This document shows, one piece after another, positions 51,774 through 59,927 of a DNA stretch of 64,000 nt (the first letter of the stretch is position 1; each line of letters starts with the position of its first letter). The notes beneath the pieces were generated by a model. The model worked only from the letters and a program-made list of their open reading frames with translations. It did no database searches and was not told the origin of the DNA. The DNA comes from an uncultured Pseudacidovorax sp. Lineage in GTDB: Bacteria > Pseudomonadota > Gammaproteobacteria > Burkholderiales > Burkholderiaceae_C. Position numbers and translations under genes: made by a program. Where the stretch lies: contig NZ_CAJYES010000090.1 in NCBI RefSeq assembly GCF_913773995.1, positions 1-64,000 on the forward strand, read 5' to 3'.

Positions 51774-54700
51774 ATGGACCGACGCCCCGCCATCGCCAAC
51801 GATGAGTTCCGCCGCCTGCTCAGCCGCAACGTCAAGTTGCCTCTGCTCCTGGGCGGGCTGGGCGCCGTCGTCTTCGTCGCGCTCATCGGCTACCTGCTGT
51901 CGGTCATCAGCTGGGTGGAGCACACCGACCGCGTCACCCGCACTGCCACCGAGACCCAGTTGCTGCAGGCCGACATGCAGGCCGCCGTGCGCGGCTACCT
52001 GCTGACCGGCAACGGCGCCTTTCTTCAGCCCACCGACGCCGCACGCAACCGCGCCCATTCCCTGCTGGGCGAGTTGCGCGTTCTGGTCTCGGACAACCCC
52101 CAGCAGGTGCAGCGCGCCACCAAGCTCGACGAGCTGCAGCGCGCGTGGGAAAGCTACGCCGACGAAATCGTGGAGGCCAAGCAGCGCGGCGAAGAGATCG
52201 GCGACCGCCTGCAGTCCGGCCGCGGCAAACGCCTGGCCGACGAATCCCGCGCCACGCTGGACGCCTTCCTGGGCACCGAGCAGATCCTGCGTGCGGAGCG
52301 CAACCGAAGTGCCAACCGTGCCGCCATCGGCGTGGTCGCCGGCTATCTGCTGCTCAGCGCCCTCATCAGCGTGGTGCTCGCCATCCTGGGCCGGCGCCAG
52401 ATGCTTCAGTTGTCCGACCGCTACGGCCGCGCCCTTGCCGAGCAGGCGGAACACGGCGAACGCATGGAGGCGCAGGCCTGGCTGCGGGGTGCCCAGAACG
52501 AGCTGGCCAGCCGCACGGTGGGTCAGCTCACGGCGCAGCACCTGGGGCGACAGGTGCTGGAGTTCTGCGCCCAGCACCTGCGCAGCGCCGTCGGCGCGGT
52601 CTACGTGCACGACACCGACGGCAGCCTGCGCCGCGTGGCCAGCTACGGCTTCTCGCGCGAGGCCGAAGCCGCGTCGCAGAGCTTCCTGCCGGGCGAAGGC
52701 CTGGTGGGCCAGGCGGCGGCGCGCGGCGAGCTGATGGACGTCACGCCGGTGCCACCCGGCTACCTGCGCGTGAGCTCGGGCCTGGGCGAGGCCCCACCGC
52801 ACACCGTGCTGTTGCTGCCGATCGCGCACGAAGGCCAAGTCAACGGCGTCGTCGAACTGGGTTTGCTCACCTCGCCCTCTGCGCGCGAGCTGGAACTGCT
52901 GCGAAACGTGGCCGAAGACGCAGGCAGCTCCATGGCTGCCGCCCGCTACCGCGAGCGCCTGCAGCAGGTGCTGGCCGAGACCCAGCAGCTCAACGAGGAG
53001 CTCCAGGTGCAGCAGGAAGAGCTGCGCACGGCCAACGAGGAGCTCGAGGAGCAGTCCCGCGCCCTCACCGAAAGCCAGGTCAACCTCGAGAACCAGCAGG
53101 CCGAGCTGGAGCAGATCAACAGCCAGCTGGCCGAGCGCACCGAGCAGCTCGACCAGCGCAACGCGGCGCTGCGCCGCGCCCAGTCCGACCTGGAAGAACG
53201 CGCCGACGCCCTGGCGCGCGCCAGCCGCTACAAGTCGGAGTTCCTGGCCAACATGTCGCACGAGTTGCGCACGCCGCTGAACAGTGTACTGATCCTTTCC
53301 AAGCTGCTGGCCGACAACAGCCAGGGCAACCTGAGCGAGGAGCAGGTGCGCTTCGCGCGCTCGATCCACGACTCGGGCAACGACCTACTCACGCTGATCA
53401 ACGACGTGCTGGACATCGCCAAGGTCGAGGCCGGCCGGCTGGACATCCATGCCGAATTCCTGCCCGTGGCGCGGTTGGTGGACTCGCTGCAATCCACCTT
53501 CACGCCGCTGGCACAGAACAAGTCGCTGGCGCTGCGCATCGAGGTCTCGCCGGACGCGCCGGCCCACCTCATCTCCGACCGGCAGCGGGTGGAGCAGATC
53601 CTCAAGAACCTGCTTTCCAACGCCATCAAGTTCACCGACCGGGGCGAGGTGCTGCTGAGCGTGCAGCCCGGTCCGCAGGGCGGCGTGCGCTTCGACGTGC
53701 GCGACTCCGGCATCGGCATCGCCCCGGACCAGCAGGCGCTGATCTTCGAGGCCTTCCACCAGGCCGACGGCACCACCAGCCGCAAGTACGGCGGCACGGG
53801 GCTGGGGCTGTCGATCTCGCGTGACCTGACGCGCCTGCTCGGCGGCACCCTCACCGTCAGCAGCGAACTGGGCCAGGGCAGCACCTTCACGCTGAGCCTG
53901 CCGGCCGACGTCGCGCAGCGCCTGGAGGGCGACGACGCCGCACCGCTGCCGCGCAGCAGCACCGCGGCGCCAGCGCCAGTGGCCCTGGCGCCGCTGCCCG
54001 TCCCTGCCCAGGCCGCACCGCCCACACCGCAGCCGGCACCGGCCCCGACCTTCGCCGATGACCGCGGCCAGCTGGAGGACGACGTCCGGCGCGTGCTGGT
54101 GATCGAGGACGAACCGCAGTTCGCCCGCATCCTGTACGACCTGGCGCACGAATACGGCTGGCGCTGCCTGGTGGCCCACGGCGCCGCCGACGGCTTCGCG
54201 CTGGCGCAGGAGCTGCAGCCGCACGCCATCCTGCTGGACATGCGCCTGCCCGATAGCTCAGGCCTTGCCGTGCTGCAGCAGCTCAAGGACGACGCGGGCA
54301 CCCGCCACATCCCGGTGCACGTGGTCTCGGCGCAGGACCAGGCCGAGGCGGCACTGCACATGGGCGCCGTGGGCTATGCGCTCAAGCCCACCACGCGCGA
54401 GCAGCTGCAGGCCGTGTTCTCGCGGCTGGAGGCGCGCCTGGCGCAGAAGGTCAAGCAGGTGCTGCTGGTGGAAGACGACGACGTGCAGCGCGAAAGCGTG
54501 GTGCACCTGATCGGCGACGACGACGTGGCCATCACCGCCGTCGGCACCGGCGAGGAGGCCCTGGCGCTGCTGCGCGAACGGGTCTTCGACTGCATGATCA
54601 CCGACCTGCGCCTGCCCGACATGCAGGGCGGCGAACTGCTGCAGCGGATGTCGTCGGAAGAGATCTGCTCCTTCCCGCCCGTCATCGTCTACACCGGCCG

Positions 54701-55268
54701 CAACCTCACGCGCGACGAGGAGGCCGAGCTGCTGCGCTATTCGCGCTCGATCATCATCAAGGGCGCCCGTTCGCCCGAGCGGCTGCTGGACGAAGTGACG
54801 CTGTTCCTGCACAAGGTGGAGTCGCAGCTGTCGGCCGAGCGCCAGAGCATGCTGCGCACGGCCCGCGAGCGCGACCGCGTGTTCGAAGGCCGGCGCATCC
54901 TGCTGGTGGACGACGATGTGCGCAACATCTTCGCCCTCACCAGCGCGCTGGAGCAGCGCGGCGCCAAGATCGAGGTCGCGCGCAACGGCCGCGAGGCGCT
55001 GCACAAGCTCGACGCCGTGCCCGACATCGACCTGGTGCTGATGGACGTGATGATGCCGGAGATGGACGGGCTGGAGGCCACGCGCCGCCTGCGCAGCGAT
55101 CCGCGCTTCCGCAAGCTGCCGGTCATCACCGTCACGGCCAAGGCCATGAAGGACGATCAGGAACAGTGCCTCGCCGCGGGTGCCAGCGACTACCTGGCCA
55201 AGCCCATCGATCTCGACCGACTGTTCTCGCTGCTGCGGGTGTGGATGCCGCACATGGAGCGACTGTGA
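51774..55268 (+). CDS. Hybrid histidine kinase, CHASE3-GAF-HK with three receivers
   Basis: A 1164-residue membrane sensor. Order: TM about 22-46; CHASE3 periplasmic domain about 47-182 (AVRGYLLTGNGAFL); TM about 185-208; GAF about 245-395; a long Gln/Glu-rich coiled coil about 395-485; HisKA with the phosphorylated His in FLANMSHELRTPLNS near 495; HATPase about 600-715 (DSGIGIAPDQQ, GGTGLGLSIS); an Ala/Pro linker; receivers about 775-890, 898-1020 and 1042-1160 with LLDMRLPD, MITDLRLPD and LMDVMMPEMDG. The middle receiver has a less typical end. Its stop overlaps the cheR GTG by GTGA. Confidence 0.93.
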   Translation: MDRRPAIANDEFRRLLSRNVKLPLLLGGLGAVVFVALIGYLLSVISWVEHTDRVTRTATETQLLQADMQAAVRGYLLTGNGAFLQPTDAARNRAHSLLGELRVLVSDNPQQVQRATKLDELQRAWESYADEIVEAKQRGEEIGDRLQSGRGKRLADESRATLDAFLGTEQILRAERNRSANRAAIGVVAGYLLLSALISVVLAILGRRQMLQLSDRYGRALAEQAEHGERMEAQAWLRGAQNELASRTVGQLTAQHLGRQVLEFCAQHLRSAVGAVYVHDTDGSLRRVASYGFSREAEAASQSFLPGEGLVGQAAARGELMDVTPVPPGYLRVSSGLGEAPPHTVLLLPIAHEGQVNGVVELGLLTSPSARELELLRNVAEDAGSSMAAARYRERLQQVLAETQQLNEELQVQQEELRTANEELEEQSRALTESQVNLENQQAELEQINSQLAERTEQLDQRNAALRRAQSDLEERADALARASRYKSEFLANMSHELRTPLNSVLILSKLLADNSQGNLSEEQVRFARSIHDSGNDLLTLINDVLDIAKVEAGRLDIHAEFLPVARLVDSLQSTFTPLAQNKSLALRIEVSPDAPAHLISDRQRVEQILKNLLSNAIKFTDRGEVLLSVQPGPQGGVRFDVRDSGIGIAPDQQALIFEAFHQADGTTSRKYGGTGLGLSISRDLTRLLGGTLTVSSELGQGSTFTLSLPADVAQRLEGDDAAPLPRSSTAAPAPVALAPLPVPAQAAPPTPQPAPAPTFADDRGQLEDDVRRVLVIEDEPQFARILYDLAHEYGWRCLVAHGAADGFALAQELQPHAILLDMRLPDSSGLAVLQQLKDDAGTRHIPVHVVSAQDQAEAALHMGAVGYALKPTTREQLQAVFSRLEARLAQKVKQVLLVEDDDVQRESVVHLIGDDDVAITAVGTGEEALALLRERVFDCMITDLRLPDMQGGELLQRMSSEEICSFPPVIVYTGRNLTRDEEAELLRYSRSIIIKGARSPERLLDEVTLFLHKVESQLSAERQSMLRTARERDRVFEGRRILLVDDDVRNIFALTSALEQRGAKIEVARNGREALHKLDAVPDIDLVLMDVMMPEMDGLEATRRLRSDPRFRKLPVITVTAKAMKDDQEQCLAAGASDYLAKPIDLDRLFSLLRVWMPHMERL

Positions 55269-56185
55269 GCGCCCACACCACAGGCGAAGCCGACGGGGGT
55301 CGGACGGGTCTGCGCTCGTCGGACGTCACCGGGACCGCAGCCGACGCCACCCGCCCCGCGCCGCCGCCGCCCAGCGCATCGGACATCGAACTGCGCCTGC
55401 TGATGGAGGCCATCTACCTGCGCTACAGCCACGACTTCCGCGACTACACCGGCGCATCGCAGAAGCGGCGCGTGCACTACGCGCTGGAGCAGATGGGCTA
55501 TCGCAGCATCTCGGCGCTGCAGGAGCAGGTGCTTCGCGACGACCAGGTCTTCGGCCGACTGCTGCAGTACCTCACCGTGCCGGTCAGCGAGATGTTCCGC
55601 GACCCGGACTACTTCCTCGCGCTGCGCCAGCAGGTGGTGCCGGTGCTGCACACCTATCCGTCGATCAAGGTCTGGGTGGCCGGCTGCAGCACGGGCGAGG
55701 AGGTCTACTCCCTGGCCATCCTGCTGCGCGAAGAAGGGCTGCTGGAGCGCTCGCTGATCTACGCCACCGACATCAATCCGCAGTCGCTGGAGAAGGCGCG
55801 CCAGGGGATCTTCCCGGCCGATGCAGTGCGCGAGTACACGGCCAACTACCAGCGCGCCGGTGGTCGCAAGTCCTTTTCCGACTACTACACCGCGGCCTAT
55901 GGCGGCGCGCGCTTCGACCCCGCTCTGCGGACCAACGTGATCTTTGCCGACCACAGCCTGGCCACCGACAGCGTGTTCGCCGAGACGCACCTCGTCTCCT
56001 GCCGCAACGTGCTGATCTACTTCAACCGCCGGCTGCAGGACCGCGCGCTGGGCCTGTTCCACGACTCGCTGTGCCACCGCGGCTTCCTCGGCCTGGGCTC
56101 GAAGGAGAGTGTGGATTTCTCCGCCTTTGCCGAGCGCTTCGCGCCGGTGGCGCGGGCGGAACGCATCTTCCGCAAGGCCGCCTGA
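55265..56185 (+). CDS. cheR: CheR-type protein-glutamate methyltransferase
   Basis: A 306-residue CheR. After a variable Thr/Pro-rich N terminus of about 40 residues comes the helical CheR_N region (FRDYTGASQKRRV), then the SAM-binding domain with VAGCSTGEEVYSLAI, YATDINPQSLEKA and SCRNVLIYFNRRLQ. It would methylate glutamates with SAM. No MCP receptor is encoded nearby. The start is a GTG at 55265 overlapping the kinase stop; its end overlaps the cheB ATG by one base (TGATG). Confidence 0.92.
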   Translation: MSAHTTGEADGGRTGLRSSDVTGTAADATRPAPPPPSASDIELRLLMEAIYLRYSHDFRDYTGASQKRRVHYALEQMGYRSISALQEQVLRDDQVFGRLLQYLTVPVSEMFRDPDYFLALRQQVVPVLHTYPSIKVWVAGCSTGEEVYSLAILLREEGLLERSLIYATDINPQSLEKARQGIFPADAVREYTANYQRAGGRKSFSDYYTAAYGGARFDPALRTNVIFADHSLATDSVFAETHLVSCRNVLIYFNRRLQDRALGLFHDSLCHRGFLGLGSKESVDFSAFAERFAPVARAERIFRKAA

Positions 56186-56853
56186 TGTCCGCGCCTCGCC
56201 ACCCGCCCACCGTGCGCGGCACCGAACCGGACCGCGGCCTGCTCGAGGACGGCGAAGTCGATCCGGGCGCGTTGCGGCGCGTGGACGCCGTGGTGGTGGG
56301 TGCTTCCGCCGGCGGCGTCGATGCCCTGCTGCGCCTGACTGCCGCGCTGCCCACGCCCTGGCACCTGCCGCTGGTGGCGGTTCTCCACCTGCCGCAGGAC
56401 CGCGAAAGTCGCCTGGCGGACATCTTTGCCCACCGCCTGCCCATGGCCGTGTGCGAAGCGCGGGACAAGGCGGCGGTCGCCGCCGGCACATTGCACTTCG
56501 CGCCGCCCGGCTATCACCTCTTCATCGAGACAGACCACCACTTCTCGCTGAGCTGCGAGCCGCCTGTGCATTTCTCCCGACCGTCGATCGACCTCCTGAT
56601 GAGTTCCGCGGCCGACGCCTACGGGCCCCGGGTGGCGGGCCTGCTGCTCACGGGTGCGAACGAGGATGGCGCGCGCGGCCTGGCGGACATCGGCCTGGCG
56701 GGCGGCCTCACCGCCGTACAGTCGCCGAGCGAAGCCATGGCGCCCCAGATGCCCCGATCCGCCCTGGCCCTGTGCCAGCCCGATTTCGTCCTTCCCTTGG
56801 CCCACCTGCGCCGGCTGCTGATCCTGCTCGACGCCCAGCACCATGCCCACTGA
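56185..56853 (+). CDS. cheB: CheB-type methylesterase without receiver domain
   Basis: A 222-residue protein that is only the CheB methylesterase domain. The triad is Ser41 in GASAGG, His68 in LHLPQDRES and Asp161 in GANEDGARGL. Classical CheB has an N-terminal receiver that gates the esterase; none is present, and a 25-residue disordered N terminus stands in its place. It would remove methyl esters or deamidate glutamine. Overlaps join it to cheR (1 base) and to the REC-kinase gene (11 bases). Confidence 0.92.
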   Translation: MSAPRHPPTVRGTEPDRGLLEDGEVDPGALRRVDAVVVGASAGGVDALLRLTAALPTPWHLPLVAVLHLPQDRESRLADIFAHRLPMAVCEARDKAAVAAGTLHFAPPGYHLFIETDHHFSLSCEPPVHFSRPSIDLLMSSAADAYGPRVAGLLLTGANEDGARGLADIGLAGGLTAVQSPSEAMAPQMPRSALALCQPDFVLPLAHLRRLLILLDAQHHAH

Positions 56854-58066
56854 CCCGTCCGAGATCGAAACCAAGCTGCTGATCGTCGACGACCTGCAGG
56901 AGAACCTGATCGCGCTCGAAGCGCTGATCCGTGACCCGGGGCGCCGCGTGTTCCAGGCGCGCTCGGGCGACGAGGCGCTCGCGCTGATGCTGGAGCACGA
57001 GTTCGCCCTGGCGGTGCTGGATGTGCAGATGCCCGGCATGAACGGCTTCGAGCTGGCCGAGCTGATGCGCGGCACCGAGCGCACGCGCACCATCCCGATC
57101 ATCTTCGTCAGCGCCGCCGGCCGCGAGCTCAACTACGCCTTCCAGGGTTACGAGAGCGGCGCCGTCGACTTCCTGCACAAACCGCTGGACGCGCACATGG
57201 TGCGCAGCAAGGTCAGCGTCTTCGTCGAGCTCTACCACGGCCGCATGGCGCTCAAGCGCGAGATGGACGCGCTGGCCACGCTGCACCGCGAGCAGCAGGC
57301 GCTGGTGGCCGAGTTGCGCGAGGCGCGCGCCGACCTGGAGCGCGCGGTGCGCATGCGCGACGACTTCATGTCCATGGTCTCGCACGAACTGCGCACGCCG
57401 CTTAACACGCTCTACCTGGAAACGCAGGTGCGCAAGATGCACCTGGCGCGCGGCCACATGTTCTTCTTCACGCCCGAGCGGCTGAAGGAGACGGCCGAGC
57501 GCGACCAGCGCCAGATCCAGGCCATGGTCCGCCTGATCGACGACCTGCTGGACGTCACCCGCATGCGCAACGGACGCCTGTCGATGAGCCCTCAGGCCTT
57601 CGACCTGAGCGCCATGGCCCGCCGTGTGGTCGCCGCGCTCGCACAGCAGGCGGAGGCGGCGGGCACCACCATCCATTTGGAGGCGGCCGAGCCGCTGACC
57701 GGCGTGTGGGACGAGTTCCGCCTGGAGCAGGTGCTGACCAACCTGCTGACCAACGCCCTGCGTTATGGCGGCGGCAAGCCGGTGGACGTGCACGTCGGGC
57801 TGCGCGGCGAAGAGGCGGTGATGAGCGTGCGCGATCGCGGCATCGGCATCGCGCCCGAGGACCAGGCCCGCATCTTCCAGCAGTTCGAGCGCGCCGAATC
57901 GGGTCGCCGCGAGGTGGCCAGCGGCCTGGGTCTGGGTCTGTTCATCACGCAGCAGATCGTGCAGGGCCACGGCGGCCGCATCGAACTGGAGAGCGCACCG
58001 GGCCAAGGCTCCGCCTTCCATGTGGTGTTGCCCTTCGAGCCGCCCTCGGCCGAAGACGCCGCGTGA
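56843..58066 (+). CDS. REC-histidine kinase hybrid (receiver first)
   Basis: A 407-residue soluble protein: receiver about 11-128 with LLIVDDLQEN and phosphoacceptor in VLDVQMPGMNG; short coiled coil about 135-172; HisKA with FMSMVSHELRTPLNT near 180; HATPase about 275-395 (RDRGIGIAPEDQ, SGLGLGLFITQQI). No transmembrane helix or sensor domain is present, so its input is phosphotransfer or partner binding at the receiver, probably from the hybrid kinase three genes upstream. It overlaps cheB by 11 bases and ends the four-gene operon. Confidence 0.92.
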   Translation: MPTDPSEIETKLLIVDDLQENLIALEALIRDPGRRVFQARSGDEALALMLEHEFALAVLDVQMPGMNGFELAELMRGTERTRTIPIIFVSAAGRELNYAFQGYESGAVDFLHKPLDAHMVRSKVSVFVELYHGRMALKREMDALATLHREQQALVAELREARADLERAVRMRDDFMSMVSHELRTPLNTLYLETQVRKMHLARGHMFFFTPERLKETAERDQRQIQAMVRLIDDLLDVTRMRNGRLSMSPQAFDLSAMARRVVAALAQQAEAAGTTIHLEAAEPLTGVWDEFRLEQVLTNLLTNALRYGGGKPVDVHVGLRGEEAVMSVRDRGIGIAPEDQARIFQQFERAESGRREVASGLGLGLFITQQIVQGHGGRIELESAPGQGSAFHVVLPFEPPSAEDAA

Positions 58067-58112
58067 GAAAATCCCGCGTTTCCCCGAATACCCGCAAGAA
58101 CAGGATCGAACC

Positions 58113-59217
58113 ATGGACGCAGAACAGATCAACCTCATTGGCACCACCCTGGCCGACCTGAGCACCCGGACGGCCGACTTGCGGAGGTATCTTTGACTTC
58201 GATGCCAAAGCCGAACGCCTGAGGACCGTCAACGCCTCGCTGGAGGACCCGTCGGTCTGGAACGACCCCAAGAAGGCCCAGGAGCTGGGCAAGGAAAAGA
58301 AGGCGCTGGACGGCGTGGTGCTGGTCATCCAGCGCCTGGAGCGCGAGCTGGCCGACAACACCGAGCTCTACGAGATGAGCAAGGAAGAAGGCGACGAGGC
58401 GGGCCTGAAGGCCATCGCCGACGATGCCGAGGAGCTGCGCAAGGAGATTGAGCAGCTCGAGTTCCGCCGCATGTTCAACAACCCGGCCGACCCCAACAAC
58501 TGCTTCGTCGACATCCAGGCCGGTGCCGGCGGTACTGAGGCGCAGGACTGGGCCAGCATGCTGCTGCGCCAGTACCTCAAGTACGCCGAGCGCAAGGGCT
58601 TCAAGACCACGGTCGAGGACGAATCCCCCGGTGAAACCGCGGGCATCAAGAGCGCCACGATCAAGGTGGAGGGCGAGTACGCCTTCGGCCTGCTGCGCAC
58701 CGAGACCGGCGTGCACCGCCTGGTGCGCAAGTCGCCCTTCGACTCGTCGGGGGGGCGCCACACCAGTTTCGCCTCGCTGTTCGTCTATCCGGAAATCGAC
58801 GACTCCATCGAGATCGAGATCAACCCCTCGGATGTGCGTGTGGACACCTACCGCGCCAGCGGCGCTGGCGGCCAGCACATCAACAAGACCGACTCGGCGG
58901 TGCGCCTGACGCACTTGCCGACCGGCATCGTGGTGCAGTGCCAGGACGGCCGCAGCCAGCACAGCAACCGCGACGTGGCCTGGAAGCGGCTGCGCTCGCG
59001 TCTGTACGACTTCGAGATGCGCAAGCGCCTCGAGGAGCAGCAGAAGCTGGAGGACAGCAAGACCGACGTCGGCTGGGGCCACCAGATCCGCAGCTACGTG
59101 CTGGACAACAGCCGCATCAAGGACCTGCGCACCGGCGTCGAGATCTCGGCCACGCAGAAGGTGCTCGACGGCGACCTGGATCCGTTCATCGAAGCCTCGC
59201 TGAAACAGGGCGTCTGA
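58113..59217 (+). CDS. prfB: Peptide chain release factor 2, programmed +1 frameshift
   Basis: RF2 is encoded in two frames: 58113-58193 (27 codons) and 58195-59217. The junction is CGGAGGTATCTTTGAC: a Shine-Dalgarno-like AGGAGG-type element three bases ahead of CTT, with the in-frame TGA at 58194-58196. The joined protein is about 367 residues (E. coli 365). It has the stop-recognition SPF motif in [14 protein letters not shown] and the peptidyl-tRNA hydrolysis motif GGQ in [11 protein letters not shown]. It reads UGA and UAA. When RF2 is scarce, ribosomes shift and make more. The HAD gene follows in a one-base overlap. Confidence 0.97.
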
Positions 59218-59927
59218 TGCCCGACCGCAGCCCGCGTCCCGAGGGTGCCGCCCTGTCCGTGCAAGCCCTCATCTTCGACATGGACGGCACCATGATCGAC
59301 TCCATGCCCTGGCATGCGAAGTCGTGGGTGGCCTTTGCCCAGCGGCATGGCATCACCATGCCGGCCGAGGAGATCCTGCGCCGCACCACGGGCCGCACCG
59401 GCACCGAGTGCATGCGCGAGGTCTTCGAGCGCGAGCTGCCACCGGACGAATGCCTGGCGCTGGTCAACGAGAAGGAAGCGATCTACCGCGAACTTTTCGA
59501 CGGTCCCTTCGCCGAGGTCGCGGGCTTCACCGCCTTCGCGCGGCAGGCCGCAGCCCGCGAGTTGAAGATCGCCGTCGGCACCGCCGGCGACCGGCACAAC
59601 ATCGCCTTCGCCCTTGAACGCCTGAAGATGGACCCGCCGCCGCTGGCCATCGTCGGCGGCGACGAGGGCCTGCGCGGCAAGCCCGAACCCGACATCTTTC
59701 TCGAAGCGGCCCGCCGCATCGACGCCGATCCCGCGCGCTGCATCGTCTTCGAGGACGCGCCCTTCGGCATCGAGGCCGCGCGCCGCGCCGGCATGCATGC
59801 GGTGGCCGTGTGCAGCACCCACCGCGCCGACGAACTCGCCGGTCCGCATGTGATCGCGACCGTGCGCGACTACCACTTTCTCCTCCGCTCAAATTTTCTG
59901 GAGACGCTCGATGTTGCTCTCTCGTGA
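59217..59927 (+). CDS. HAD superfamily phosphatase (beta-phosphoglucomutase-like)
   Basis: A 236-residue HAD subfamily IA protein with the nucleophile in FDMDGTMIDSMPWH near 20-33, VGTAGDR (motif II), the lysine in RGKPEPDIFLEAA and FEDAPFGIEAARRAGM (motif IV). Substrate is unknown; related proteins act on sugar phosphates. The ATG at 59217 uses the last base of the prfB stop (TGATG), and its end overlaps pepN by 17 bases, so the three genes are coupled. Confidence 0.9.
   Translation: MPDRSPRPEGAALSVQALIFDMDGTMIDSMPWHAKSWVAFAQRHGITMPAEEILRRTTGRTGTECMREVFERELPPDECLALVNEKEAIYRELFDGPFAEVAGFTAFARQAAARELKIAVGTAGDRHNIAFALERLKMDPPPLAIVGGDEGLRGKPEPDIFLEAARRIDADPARCIVFEDAPFGIEAARRAGMHAVAVCSTHRADELAGPHVIATVRDYHFLLRSNFLETLDVALS

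Noticed and set aside
58113-58196. prfB as a pseudogene because of an in-frame TGA
   Set aside because: The CTT-TGA-C site with its Shine-Dalgarno-like element is the standard programmed frameshift of RF2, and the downstream frame is complete.
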